Notes: generated from the letters alone by a model not told the origin. A DNA stretch of 64,000 nt from Aphidius gifuensis (GCF_014905175.1 NC_057790.1:17758469-17822468); one strand, 5' to 3'. Shown: positions 11,002-23,048, counted from the first letter of the stretch. Numbers and translations are program-made.

Positions 11002-12599
11002 ATGTCATCATCAGAATTAACAATGCTTGTAGACATGGGATTTTCCCAAATTCAAGCGTAAGTTAAATAATTTATAACAAACATAGTGTCCTAACCATGA
11101 AATAAATTTATTATTGTTTTAAATAAATAATCATTATTATTTACAGAGAAAAAGCTATCAAAGTAACTGGAAATAAAGGTCTTGAACAAGCAATGGAATG
11201 GTTTGTTGATTAATTTTTTTATTATTTCTTTGGATTTTATTAGTATTTTTTGTCAATTAATATTATTTTGATTATCAAGGCTTTTGGCTAATCCAGGAAA
11301 TGTTGATACAGCTGAACAAAGTACTGATGATACTTCAAATGTTGATGCATCATCACAAGATAATAATGGAGCTTCTGTTAAAGAGACAGCTGAAGCTAAA
11401 TCTCTTAAATGTGATGTGTAAGTTTTATTAATTGTAAAAATATTTACAAATATTTTTAAAACCTGAATCAATAATAATATGTTTTCTTTAAATAAATTTT
11501 AGATGTGGTAAACTCTTTAAATCATCATTAGAAGTTGAATTTCATGCAACAAAATCTGGACATGATAAATTTTCTGAAAGTACAGAAGAAAAAAAGCCTT
11601 TAACTGAAGAAGAAAAAAAAGAAAAGTTAAAACTACTTGAAGAAAAAATGCGTCAAAAAAGAAAAGAACGTGAAGATGAAGAAAAAGCTGAAGCTATTGA
11701 AAAAGAAAAATCTAGAATAATGTCTGGAAAAGCTGTTGCTGAAGCAAGACGAAAGTAAGAAAAACAAAATAAAATAATTATTTAACATAAATTATAAATG
11801 ACAATATATAGGTATATTAATATTTTTAAATTTTTACAAACAGAATGGAAGATTTGGAAATGAAAAAAATTCTTGAACAACGTAAACGTGATAAAGAAGA
11901 AGACAGAATTGCTAGAGAAAGAGTTAAAAAACAAATTGAAGCTGACAAAGCAGCACGTCGTGCAAAGGCAGCTGCTGAAAGTGGTGCAATACCTGCACCA
12001 GTTGTATCACCAGTCCAAGCTGCTCCATCATTTGTACCAGCTCAAAAACGTGATTACACTGAGACAAAATTACAGGTAAATAAATACTATATTTAACATT
12101 GAAAAACATATATTTTTATAATTATCTTGTATTTTTTATAAACATAGATTCGTTTAACAAATGGTGAAAGTTTGACTCAAACATTTGGAGTTAAAGAGCC
12201 ATTATCAGCAGTTAAAGTTTACGTTGAAATGAACCGAACAGATCTTCCTGGTGCTTTCAATTTAATGACAACCTTTCCACGAAAAGTATTCAATGATGAT
12301 GACTATGACACACCACTTGATGTTCTTGGTAAGTTAAAAAAAAATTCAATAAAATAATAAATATCAAGTTTCCTTGAGTAAAATGTGACACAAAAGAAAT
12401 TCCTTTTGTTGCACGTGTTGCACATTGATACTAAATATCAAATCATTTATTTTTATTTCATTTTTTAATTGCGTCGTTATGTTTATGCAAATGATACTGA
12501 TAAATATTATTATTTATTCAAAGTTCAAATTGTTTATTTATTTTTACAGGATTAGTTCCAGCAGCTGTTGTAATTGTACAAAAAAAAACTGAACAGTGA
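11002..12599 (+). CDS. Ubxn1: UBX domain-containing protein 1 (UBXN1/SAKS1)
   Basis: Seven exons: 11002-11057, 11147-11200, 11280-11417, 11503-11754, 11844-12075, 12148-12328, 12550-12599; all phases agree and give 320 aa. An N-terminal UBA domain (MLVDMGFSQIQAEKAIKVTG, then EQAMEWLLANPG) binds ubiquitin. A single Cys-x2-Cys finger-like element (CDVCGKLFKSSLEVEFHATKSGH) follows, then a long charged coiled coil (about 110-225), and a C-terminal UBX domain from about residue 245 (IRLTNGESLTQTFGV ... FPRKVFND) that binds the AAA ATPase p97/VCP. It links ubiquitylated substrates to p97. The protein ends shortly after the UBX fold, as in the family. It is convergent with the first RNase T2 gene. 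Confidence 0.93.
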
Positions 12600-12858
12600 T
12601 AATAGTAATTTGTGAGTAATGTTTTTTTTTTCTAAGTTTAATTACGGTTTAATAAGAAAAATATCAAATTTTCATTAATAAAAAAACAATTTAATTATCA
12701 TTTATTATTATAAAAAAATACAATTGGCATTATTTTGTCATTGGCACAATGTTCAATACACAAAATAAAATTTTATAACATTAAAATAATAATTGGTAGA
12801 TAATTTATTGGCAAATGAATTGAATTATTTATATAGAAATTAATTAATCCGGTGTAAA

Positions 12859-14139
12859 TTATATTTGAATAACAAAAAAGTCATTTGGTACAACTCCTGG
12901 ATAAATAATTTTTCTTGTTGATGGACAATTTGTTGGAAAACCAGCTATACCATCACAATCAACTAACTCCAATGATTTATCAAAACAAATACGAATTTCA
13001 AACAAATAAGATTGTTTTTCTTTCTGCAAATAATAATTACATTTTAGATTTTTTTTTTTTTCTACTTATTATAATTAATAGTTGATTCTTTATTTTAATT
13101 ACCTTATTTGAAACACATTCAACTTGACAATTTTTACCCAATACATTAGCAACACCTTTTAAAATTTCTTGTACTGTATAACTATTACCAGGTAATATAT
13201 TAACTTGACCAAGTATATTTTTCATGTCATATTTATCTAATAATTCAAGACCTTTTTCAAAATATTTAATTTCAGTATTTAATTCTGGTAATACTGCTGC
13301 ACATGTACCATGTTTTAACCATTCATGTTTCCAAAATGAATAATGTGCTGTACCATTTTCAACATCAATCCATTTTATTTTTAATGTATCTTCAATTGTT
13401 GCAAGTGCTTTTGCATCAAATGGCAATGATTTATTACAATATTGTGGTCCAATTTTGTGATATTCAGTTGGCCATACTCCATGAATTGTCCATTCTTCAT
13501 CTGTTGGTAATAAACATGTGTTTGATGATGATTTTTCTTTCCATGTGTAACATACTGTTTGTGGCCAGTGTTGTGTAAATATCAAAACATCAAAATCAGT
13601 AACGCTCTCTATAAATGTTCCTTTTTCACGAATTTGAAATCTAAAAAACAAAAATTAAAATAAATAAATAAACAATTTATTATTTGAATAGAAAATTCAA
13701 TATAACGTATTTTCAATATCTTCATAAATTATAAATAAATATTACAGTCTAATTTAACAAAGAAATAAATCTTTATAAAAATTTATTATCATTTTTTTTT
13801 TTTAAATTTACAATTGTAATAATAAAAATAAATTTAATCGCGTCATTCGGACTTTCACTTGAGTAATCTATCTTCGTAATATCGATATTTAATATTGATT
13901 TAACACACACATATCATGAAAAATAAACAAAGTAATTATTAAACTTAAATCACAATAAAGTAACATCAAACACGAGGTTATTAACACTGATTTAATTTAT
14001 ATATCATGATGATAATAATAAGAGTGTCGTGTAAATTTAAATGAAGCATTTCCTGTGCTTCTGTACATTACCCTTTACTAACAGCAACAAAAAAAATTCC
14101 ACATAAAATAGAAATAACATACAGCTTGTGTATTTCCAT
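12859..14139 (-). CDS. RNaseT2: RNase T2 family protein, array member 1
   Basis: Acid endoribonuclease of the T2/S family, predicted secreted or lysosomal. Exons 14139-14072, 13640-13103 and 13023-12859 give 256 aa. Exon 1 is a signal peptide (MEIHKLYVISILCGIFFVAVS). CAS I WTIHGVWP is at about 73-80 with catalytic His76. CAS II FWKHEWLKHGTC is at about 125-136 with His128, Glu129 and His133. The C-terminal exon carries the ICFDK, DCDG and TNC cysteines of the fold's disulfides. The intron phases (2, then 0) are shared by every complete member. Its closest relatives are members 3 and 7. Members of this family act in RNA turnover, digestion, or as secreted immune or venom effectors; which applies here is unknown. 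Confidence 0.9.
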
Positions 14140-14929
14140 GATTAAAATTTGTTTCTATTTTTATAAAATCTATTTTGATTTTTGTTTTTAAATAACTTCA
14201 ATAAAACAAAACAATATTCATTTAAATAAATAATAGTTTTATCGGCAACACAATGAATGATGCAACTGAATAGAAAAAAATAAATCTAATGGATGCTATT
14301 GGATGACTGAGGAGAAAAATGATCTTTACAGTTTCACTGGTTTCAATGTGTTGTGAACAGAGAATCGTTGTTAAGTGGAACCAGACTTTGTAATGGTTTC
14401 TCTTGTCCCCACTTTTTTTATATTTTGCATTGCAGCTGATCACCTGATGAAGGTCTTAAAATATAACACAGGTATCTCACCTATGTATAATAAAACTAAA
14501 AATAAATTTACAGCCTTGTGCTACAACAAATAAAACAAAAATAAAATAATACAAATATTTTAAAAATATCATTTTATTATGATATAAAAATAATACAAAT
14601 ATTTTCAAAATAAATTTTATAATTATAGCAATTGTTTTATTAATTATTTTTTAAAAAATAATAATAGATAATTTTATTTTTTGAGGAAGGTCAATTTGTT
14701 GATATTAAAAAAGGAATAAAAAAAATTCTTTTTGTTAGATAAAAGCAGTAATTTAATTCAATTTAATTTTTTTCTCATCCGCCACGGTTTGATATATTAA
14801 TCATGATTAATATCCCAGTTTTTTATTTTTTATTTAATTGAATTTTATATATTATTCAACCGAAAAAAAAAAAAAAATTAAACTCGATAATTGTACAAAT
14901 TAATCGACATATTTATTTATTTTTTTTCG
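14140..14929. other. Spacer between T2 members 1 and 2
   Basis: AT-rich, with no supported gene. It should contain the member 1 promoter and the member 2 3' end. The minus-strand open frame at 14222-14443 has no recognisable content. Confidence 0.5.
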
Positions 14930-15930
14930 TTAATTTTTATTTGTTGATGGTGAAATTATCTCTTCATTTGTTTGATCAAGATACTTGAGTGATAAATTTG
15001 GTAAACTATTTATCAAAGTTCCAACACCATCGCAATCAATTATGAAATTCATATCTCGATTCATGCAAATTGATATTTCTTCTAAATACACTTTTTTTTT
15101 TTCCTTAAACAAACAAAACAATTAAATCAATTAATAAACAAAATAAACTATTTTTTTTTTAAATATATTTAAAATATCACTTACACTATCTCTGAACCAC
15201 GTTAAGTGAATTTGTTTTCCTAAAACTTTTTTTATCTCATCACTTACGTGTAAAATTTTGTATATATTTCCAGGATGAATATTTGCCTTTTTTAGTATAT
15301 CTTTCATTTGATAATTTTTTAATAAATCAATACCTTTTTTAAAATAACCAAATATTGTATTTTGATGATTATTTTCAACTAAACATGAACCATGTTTTTT
15401 CCATTCTTGTTTCCATAAGTAATAATCATTATCATTATTATCGTCTTCATGAAAGTCAGTCCAATTTTCTTTTAAGCTATCTTTAATTGTATCAATTTTT
15501 TCAATATTAAAATCAAATTTTGTTTTACAAAAAACAGGACCTCTTTGACCCATACGTGTAGGCCAAAGGCCATGAATTGTCCAACGATCATGATTTGGCA
15601 GCTGACAGTCGTTTACATTTTTATCTTTTTTAAACTTGTAACAAACAGCTTGAGGCCATCGTTGCGTAAACACAACACTGTCATATTTTTTTAATCTATT
15701 ATTTGAAATTGTTTAAATGTTTTTTATTAAATTCATTTTTACAAAATATAATTGAATTAAATAAATAATTTTGAGGTTGAAATATTTAATGATTTTAATG
15801 TTAGTATTTGAAATGATGATTTTTATTTATGAATAATTATACTTTACCCTGCACATGAACAAAAAAAATTACTTTTACAAACAATAAAAATAATTAAAAT
15901 CATCCAGAAGAGATATATTTTAAGTTCCAT
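14930..15930 (-). CDS. RNaseT2: RNase T2 family protein, array member 2 (lacks one disulfide pair)
   Basis: Exons 15930-15848, 15695-15185 and 15103-14930 give 255 aa. The signal peptide is MELKIYLFWMILIIFIV.... CAS I (WTIHGLWP) and CAS II (LWKQEWKKHGSC) both keep the catalytic histidines. The end of the catalytic exon reads LTWFRDS where paralogues have a TCF-type Cys, and the C-terminal exon reads NSLPN where paralogues read TNC-P. Both members of what should be one disulfide are therefore absent. An Asp/Asn-rich insertion (EDDNNDND) precedes CAS II. The C-terminus is slightly longer than in its neighbours (ending STNKN). Confidence 0.88.
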
Positions 15931-16387
15931 TGAATAAATATATTTTAGCAAACATAAAATGAAGAAAAAAAAATTTTAAAAGTCAAAATTTGATTGCCAG
16001 AATGATATGGATGATCTAGATGTTGTTGATATATCGAGACTTTGATCGAAACTAATTAACAAAGTGATTGAACTGATCGATGGAATAGAAAATTTTTTAT
16101 CATCATCATCATAAACTTAAGCTATTATTATTTTTTTTTTAAATAAAATTTTAGCGAGTGTTATATTAATTTCATTTTTTCTTTTATTATTAAGTTTGTA
16201 TTTGTTTATTTAAAAATTACATAAGAATACAATCTATTTTTTCTTAATTTATTAGGAATTTTTAAAGTGATATTATCTTTAATATTAATTTTATTATAAA
16301 AAAAATTGTTGATCATATGAATGCTTCAGTTGAAATTTATTCAACTTAATTTAATTTATTAATTATACGGAATATTTATTATCAAAC
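15931..16387. other. Spacer between T2 members 2 and 3, duplicated elsewhere
   Basis: AT-rich spacer that is copied nearly base for base at about 28207-28610, so it belongs to the segmental duplication. No gene is seen. Confidence 0.7.
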
Positions 16388-17630
16388 TTAAACATCATGA
16401 TGCTGATCAAGTAGAGTTTTTGGATAAATAATATTTGCTGTTGATGGACAATTTGTTGGAAAATCAAATATACCATCACAATCAATGAAATTCAATGATT
16501 TATCAAAGCAAATACGAATTTCAAATAAATACGTTACATTTTGTTTCTGCAAGTAATAATAGATACATTTTTTTATTTATTTTTTTTTCTATTTAATATA
16601 ATTAATAATGAATAATTAGTTTAATTACCTTGCTTGAAAAACAATCGACTTGACAATTTTTACCCAAAACAGTGCCAACACCTTTTAAAATTTCTTGTAC
16701 TGTATAATTATTACCAGGTAATATATTAACTTGACCAAGTATATTTTTCATGTCATATTTTTCTAATAGCTCAAGACCTTTTTCAAAATATTTCATTTGA
16801 GTATTTAATTGTGGTAATACAGCTGAACATGTACCATGTTTTGACCATTCATGTTCCCAAAATGAACAATGTGTTGTACCATTTTCAACAGAGATCCATT
16901 TTTTTTCAAGTTTATCTTTAATTGTTGCAAGTTCGGTTAAATTGAATACCAATGATTCATTACAATAACTTGGTGCAATTTTGTGATATTGAGTTGGCCA
17001 AATTCCATGAACCGTCCATTCTTCATCAGTTGGTGAACATGTGTTTGATGAAAAGTTTTCTTTCCATGCGTAACAAACAGTTTGAGGCAATCGTTGAGTA
17101 AATATCAACACATCAAAATCAGTTGAACTATTTACAATAGATCGTTTAAAAAGAAAAATTAAAAAACATTTATGATTTGAATAATATATATAGTTAATAG
17201 TTTTAACAATAATAGTTTTAAAGTTATTTCTAAATTTGATGATATAACAATTTTTATTTAACTTGAAATTTATCAAATAAATAAAAATAAATACGTTTGT
17301 TGTATTCCATAACTGATACAGTAAAAATATACTGATAACGTTGAAATCAACAGTTTTGGGGTCAAAGTATTTAACGACTCTATTAGATCATTGAATCGTT
17401 GAAATTTATTTTCTCGTTTAAATAAATTAAAGATTTTTATTTGACAAAAAAATATTTATAATACTTTTTACATATAAAAAAAAACAAGATTATATTTTCC
17501 CGAGTTATTAAAATTATTATTTTTATTTATTAATAATTATACTTTACCTTGAACATGAACAAAAAAAAATATTTAAATAAACGAAAAAAATGATTAAAAT
17601 CATTCTGAAAGGATTTGTTTTAAATTCCAT
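16388..17630 (-). CDS. RNaseT2: RNase T2 family protein, array member 3
   Basis: Exons 17630-17548, 17127-16629 and 16546-16388 give 246 aa. The signal peptide is MEFKTNPFRMILIIFFV.... CAS I is WTVHGIWP and CAS II is FWEHEWSKHGTC, so the catalytic His/Glu/His set is intact. The C-terminal exon keeps ICFDK, DCDG and PTNCPS. It is nearly identical to member 7 (28662-29873), its partner in the segmental duplication, differing by single-codon indels near TCSPTDEE and KLEKKW. It has several N-glycosylation sequons (NES, NGT, NYT). Confidence 0.9.
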
Positions 17631-18093
17631 TGATTAAATCTATTTTAACACACACAATGATAAAAAAATAAAAAGAGCTATTAAAATTCAATTGTTGATA
17701 GATCAAGACTTTGAACGAGACTATATTTTTTACCTGATGAAATTCATCCTAATCTCGAGACTTGAAAGAAGGGAAACATAATATGCGCGCGCTATCGTTT
17801 AGGATTTCTAACAGCCTTTATTTTTTAGTAATAAAAAAAATAAATAAATAAACTTTAATAAAGAATAAACAACATATCAGTTTTCTTCTTTTAAAATTAT
17901 ATATACTTTTTTTTTGATAATATAATTACAACAAACATATTACTTTGTTTCAATAATAAATTACATTGTCGTATTTTGTTTTTTGTTTTATAAAGTAAAA
18001 AAAAGGTATTGTTTTTGTTTTAATTAAAAAACTAAATATTTTTTTTAAATGCCCTTATAATTATTAAGAAATAAAAAAATCAATTAATTGTTT
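17631..18093. other. Spacer between T2 members 3 and 4
   Basis: AT-rich, duplicated at about 29874-30329. A short GC patch, TATGCGCGCGCTATCG, lies near 17780 and is conserved in the copy near 30026. This may be part of the member 3/7 promoter. Confidence 0.5.
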
Positions 18094-18982
18094 TTATATA
18101 TATATAACGTCATCACCTGTCTTACAATTTGTTAATGAATTTTTTCCAATAGTGTCACAGTGAATTAATTCCATTGATTCTTTATGTAAACAAATTGAAA
18201 TTTCTTTTAAGTACGATTTATTATTAATCTGAAAAATAATTTTTAGTTTTTAAATATAAAATAATAAGTATTAATTTGTGTATTTTTTTTTTACCTCGTC
18301 CCAAAAACATGTTACTCTAGGATGTTTTCCTGTAACTTGATTGATTCCATCGATGATTTCTTCAGCTTGATAACTGCCACCAGGTAAAATATTAACTCTT
18401 GATAATATATTTTTAATGTTATATTCATGTGAAAGATCAAGTGCTTTTTTAAAATATTTTAATAGAGAATTTAATTTTTTATGACTTGTTCCACATGATC
18501 CATGTTTGTCCCATTCATATTTCCAAAAACTATAATACTTTTTGGATTTATTGTTTAGACCAATCCACTTGGACTTTAGCTCATTTTCAATTGATGAAAG
18601 TGCTGTTATATTAAAGGTAGATGAAGCTGAACAAAAAAAAGGACCAGCATTATTTACAGAAGAAGGCCAGAGTCCATGTATTGTCCATTCATTATGAGGT
18701 GGAAGTATGCATTCATTATTTAATAATTTTTTTTTCATTGACAAACAACCAGCTTTTGGCCATATTTGATTAAATACTAGCCCATCAAAATTTTTAAATA
18801 TATACTCTGTTGAATGAATCTTTCTAAAAAACAAAAAACATAATTTAATAAATAAAATTTTTAATACTATATATTATTTATATCAAAACTTTATACTTAT
18901 TATTTGAATATGCATTTGAATATTTAAAAATTGTAAAAAACAACACAATAGATATTGGTAATATAATATTTCTAAATTTCAT
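18094..18982 (-). CDS. RNaseT2: RNase T2 family protein, array member 4
   Basis: Exons 18982-18897, 18823-18295 and 18228-18094 give 249 aa. The signal peptide is MKFRNIILPISIVLFFTIF.... CAS I is WTIHGLWP and CAS II is FWKYEWDKHGSC, with His replaced by Tyr at the first CAS II position but the KHG histidine kept. Cysteines TCF, SICLH, HCD and TNC are present. In the second copy of the duplication nearly all of this gene is gone; only a piece of the last exon remains at 30333-30440. It is most like member 10 (38325-39575) in the KHKKLNS/SHKKLNS region. Confidence 0.9.
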
Positions 18983-19103
18983 AGTGAAAAATATTTTTAT
19001 TTCTTTATTTTTATATTCTTTATTTATGACTTTTCATTTGTTTGATGAACAACTGCTCACATTGAGAATTTCTATTCGACTGTCTCTTTTTTTATTTTTA
19101 CTG

Positions 19104-20346
19104 AAACGTATATATATTGTTTTCTGATAACATCTGTTATTTAAACACATAATAATAATTATATTAAGTAAATATTTTTCTATTTAAACAGTTTGTATAA
19201 ACATTTGACTTTTTAAAAATGTATTATATGTTAAATATTTTTTTTTGAATAATAATGTAAATATTTTTTATTAATTTAGCAATGTTGATATGTAGATTAA
19301 TTTTCATTTTGAAATATGTTTATATTTTTAAATAGTAATTATATTTGGCAGTTGGTTTCAACAAAATTTTGTATTGACTAATGAGATGAATAAGATTGAA
19401 TAAGATCATACGTACCTATCGAAAAGCCTTTAAAAAAAATATTAATAGGAGGTTCAAATAAAATTTTTTTAAACTTAAAAAATTTATTGAAAAGATTTTA
19501 TTATTTTATTTATTTTATTTACACTATTTTTAATATTCATACTGTTTTTAATGATGTTATTTAAAATTTAACTCTCGATATTATCATCCCTGTCATTAAT
19601 AATATCTTTATAATTATTTTCATCAATATATAAAACATCATAATTAGATATACAATTTGTAAGTAAACCACCGAATTTATTACAATCAGTTAATTGTTGA
19701 TTTTTATCCAGGCATATTGAAATTTCAATTAAATATGATTTTTGTTTTTCCTAAAATATAAAAAAATAAATTACCAACATGTATTTTAAATTGATCAATA
19801 AATTTTTGAGTAATATATTATTGATAATTTTATCAGGAGAATAACTATTTCCTGGATAAATATTTGCTTTTGTTATTAATTTATTAATGTTATATTTTTC
19901 TGATAGACTGATAGCTTTTTTGAAATAATTTATAAATTGATTTTTATTTGAATCACCGAATCCACTTGTACTATGTTTTTGCCATTCATTTAACCAGAAA
20001 TTAAAATCCAATGGAGTTACTATCATTGAATTATCTGTGGCAATAAAATCTGGTTGTCGTGTGGTTTTTGATGATACTGTTGTAGTAGATAGAGTTGATG
20101 GTACAAAATTAAACATTGTTGTTTCTATTGCTAGATTTTTCGAATCGAAATCAAAAGCAATCGTTGACATGATTGTTGGAATTTCTCTGGCAACTCTGGT
20201 TGAGGGAGCTGTTGTTATTTCTATCAAATCATCTACTTCAATTTCGAAATTTGTCAATTGTTGTTGATTCATATTGTCATCTTCCGGATATCATTCTAAA
20301 CCGATCAACAGGTGGAAGTATAATTCAAATATAATTCAAATAGCAA
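19104..20346. repeat. Segmental duplication, left copy, block 2
   Basis: Aligns with 30462 to about 31700, then near 20275 jumps to sequence homologous with 37575-37655 (ATCATTCTAAACYGATCAAC). The intervening 5.9 kb of the right copy, including the 5' half of T2 member 9 and the satellite array, is absent here. Confidence 0.82.
19566..20275 (-). pseudogene. RNase T2 pseudogene, array member 5 (truncated copy of member 9)
   Basis: Matches the 3' half of member 9. The signal exon, CAS I and the first part of the catalytic exon are missing; homology starts in the Ser/Thr-rich insertion. CAS II is degraded to EWQKHSTSGFG (Gly-Thr-Cys lost; member 9 has EWQKHGTCGFG). A deletion near 19815 removes the end of the catalytic exon and its splice donor, so the frame runs on into intron sequence. 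The final exon (about 19750-19566, ending DDNIES) is still readable. This is a dead copy unless re-exonised. Confidence 0.85.
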
Positions 20347-20839
20347 TCAAAATTATTATTTTACACTTTAAATTTATACGTATACTTGGTTTTTTATGAC
20401 GAGAATTGGATATTGCCATTACTTATTATCGATTTATTTATTTAATCCTTGTCGATTAATTGGCGTATTAATAACAAATTATGGAAAAATTACAATAAAA
20501 ATTTAAACGAAGTAATTTTTTTTATCAATTATAGTACCAGAAAAGAATAATCGGACTTAATATCATTAATATTTTATTATACAATACTCAGAAAATATAT
20601 AATAATAAAATATTGTGTAATTTTTAATCAACATTTTATCGAAAGATGACTATGCAATAATAAATACACGATTCCCCATTTTTTACTACTAATTATAATT
20701 TTCAATGGTTCTGCTATTAATAATTGTCAATTGTCAATTTAAAACTTATAAGCCTACAGCCAATCAAATTAATACGTTTGAATATTTTTTTGATGTTTCA
20801 TTGGTTGTGGCCATTCGAGCAGCCATTAAAATTTGTTTG
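20347..20839. other. Intergenic AT-rich region
   Basis: No supported gene or named repeat. It lies between the end of the duplicated block and the transposon-rich stretch. Confidence 0.5.
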
Positions 20840-21038
20840 TTTAAAAGTAGTCGGTAATCGGTATATATGGAGCTCCATGTCGGTATATCATCCGATATTT
20901 TCGTGACGATATCCCGAAAGTGATATTGAACATCCGATATTTGACGCCTACCCAGTATCCATATCGAATAAATATATTGTCGATATCGGGTAAAAATATC
21001 GGGTCCTCTGATATACCGTCTGATATCGCACATCCCTG
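20840..21038. repeat. GATATCGG-rich repeat, possible hAT-type element remnant
   Basis: Dense in palindromic ATATCGG/CCGATAT motifs and less AT-rich than its surroundings. Its right edge, ATATCGCACATCCCTG, read on the minus strand is CAGGGATGTGCGATAT, a form typical of hAT element termini. I could not find a matching left terminus, so it may be truncated. Confidence 0.4.
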
Positions 21039-21045
21039 TCAGATG

Positions 21046-21742
21046 CAGCTTTGCCAACTATAATAATTATGGTATGTTTACCATATTTTGATCTCCCATA
21101 CCATAACGACTATACCATATGTCCATATACCATATTTTATTTTTTTCACCAAAAAATCAAAGAAATTTTTATTCAATTACAGGAAATATTTTGGCACTCC
21201 CACACTCAAATGCTGATAGTGAAAGAACTTTCAGTAAAATTAATTTGGCTAAAACAAAAATTAGAAATAAATTAGCTGTACCAACAATGCGTGAAATATT
21301 ATTAGCTATTTAATCAACATGTTCTTTTCAATGGAAATTGCATTAAATTTAAGCCATCCAAAGAAATGCTTTCACGTATGACTACAAGTACTTTATATGA
21401 TAAAGCAAATATTAAAGAAAAAGAAAATTATGTTGATGATGATGATTTAAAAAATTTAACAATATATTGTTTTATAATTAAAATAGTATATTACATTAAA
21501 GAGTACAAAAAGTAATATATGATAAAAATGAAAAAAAAAAATTAACATGAAAAATGTCAATAATAAAAATAAGTAAATACGACTGAATAAATAAATAATA
21601 ATAAAAAAAAAATTAATTGGTTTATTTCAATAAAAAATTTAAAATTTTTGCTTTTTCACCATATTGGCGTCCATTTTACCATAATTTCCCCTACTTTATA
21701 CCGTATTGTACCATATTGTTGTTTTCAGAGTTGGTAACGCTG
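21046..21742 (+). mobile_element. Short hAT-family DNA transposon, internally deleted
   Basis: A 697-bp element flanked by a perfect 8-bp direct repeat GTCAGATG (21038-21045 and 21743-21750), the hAT target-site length. The ends are imperfect inverted repeats: CAGCTTTGCCAACT on the left and, reversed, CAGCGTTACCAACT on the right. Subterminal TACCATAT motifs recur on both sides. Inside is a fragment of the hAT C-terminal dimerisation domain. It cannot make a full transposase and so is non-autonomous. Confidence 0.88.
21177..21513 (+). pseudogene. hAT transposase C-terminal dimerisation domain fragment
   Basis: The frame encodes LPHSNADSERTFSKINLAKT followed by KIRNKLAVPTMREILLAI, the conserved end of the hATC domain, and stops. 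A one-base shift later the frame continues as HVLFNGNCIKFKPSKEML and SRMTTSTLYDKANIKEKENY, the usual tail after this domain. The rest of the transposase is missing, so this is a frameshifted relic. Confidence 0.85.
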
Positions 21743-22190
21743 GTCAGATGAAAATATGCAATGTGCATCAATAGTGATCCCTGGTGATCCCTACATCAAT
21801 ATGCATATTTATCTGTATTATATCTAAATACGTGAATGAAAAACTCGCCTTTCGTTTCTGATATCTGAAAACATCCACCCCAATCCACCCTGTAAGTAAA
21901 TAAATCAATAATATATATGTATATAAAATATTAAATATTATAACGAATTCATAAATATAATGCTCGTACATATTTTTTATAATGCATTTTTTACATCGTT
22001 TTATGATGATCCATAAGAAGGGGACGCTTACAGGCATCTGCAGTCATGACTTTTCACACGTGCAAAATTCACATTTTTTATTTTAACAAATATATTATAT
22101 TAGATATATACATTAATATATGAACATATTATTATAATTATTTTTTTTTTTTTGTTTTTCAGGTTTCAGGACAATAAGAAAAAATAAAAA

Positions 22191-23048
22191 ATGGGCTTGA
22201 AGACTCTAATCTCTTTGTTTTTGCTGGCTGTTGTAGTTTTGGGTAGGTTCACTAAATATTAAGTTTGATATCAAAATTAACTTGAAGTACACTGTACACG
22301 TATTTAATATTTTGCTTGAACATGATTTATATTTTTAATTTTCAACTCGAACCCAAAGAGCCATTAAAACTGCCTTTTTTCTTAGTCATCTTCAATTTTG
22401 TTTTTTTTTTTTTTTCTCTTTCATACCTATACTTCAATGAAATTTTATATTTTTTTGATATTGAAAATATTTATGTTTATTATTACTTTTTTTTTAGTCA
22501 ACATCACTGAAGGAAAAGGATTACCAGTAGACAATATTACTAGGATGATGCCTCACTTATTCTTTAATACCATGAATTCTTCATTAAATTACATAACAAA
22601 TATAGCACCTATAACTGAAAGTGATAAAAAAGAATTGCTTTATATTATTGATCAAAGTGTAAAACCACGAATCAAAAAAAATATGATTGATGCCGTTAAC
22701 TTAATAAGGTTGGACTTTTGGGTAGAAACAGTAAATCAAGACACTCTTTTATTGGCTATGGGCGATCTTTTTGAGAATGTTTCCGACTCAAATGATGTTG
22801 ATTTATGTACAAACTATATAGACTTCACAATGGAAATTATGAAAAAAGAAAACTTATCATCATCATTGAGAAAAGAAGTGGAATCATTGCAAAAAAAAAA
22901 TAATGGACACTTCTTTATTTTTTCTGAAATGTTGAATATAAAGCCAATAATAGATAAAATGATAATGAATAATCTTAAAAATAAAGAAGTGACTTTTAAC
23001 AACAATACTGAAATAGAACCTGATAAAAACAAGTGGACGAATCAATAG
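22191..23048 (+). CDS. Unrecognised secreted protein, 200 aa
   Basis: Exon 1 (22191-22242) is a clear signal peptide, MGLKTLISLFLLAVVVLG. Exon 2 (22498-23048) starts after TTTTTTTTAG in phase 1. The mature part (about 180 aa) is mostly helical and charged, with N-glycosylation sequons (NIT, NSS, NVS, NLS, NNT) and a single Cys near DLCTNY. A likely 5' UTR splice acceptor (TTTTTCAG) lies at 22162. Just past the stop, in the +1 frame, is a strongly hydrophobic stretch followed by a basic tail (about 23060-23190), as if a membrane anchor had been cut off. I do not recognise a family. It is a single gene on the + strand amid minus-strand genes. Confidence 0.68.

Larger units (their letters stand above)
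15645..18204. repeat. Segmental duplication, left copy, block 1
   Basis: Aligns by eye with 27932-30440 over its whole length, including introns and spacers. It spans the 5' end of T2 member 2, all of member 3 and part of the last exon of member 4. Differences are scattered substitutions and short indels, so the copy is fairly recent. The match to 30440 stops inside the member 4 C-terminal exon. Confidence 0.88.

Noticed and set aside
20764..21057. 97-codon minus-strand frame
   Set aside because: It runs through the GATATCGG-rich repeat and across the hAT target site; it has no protein-family content.
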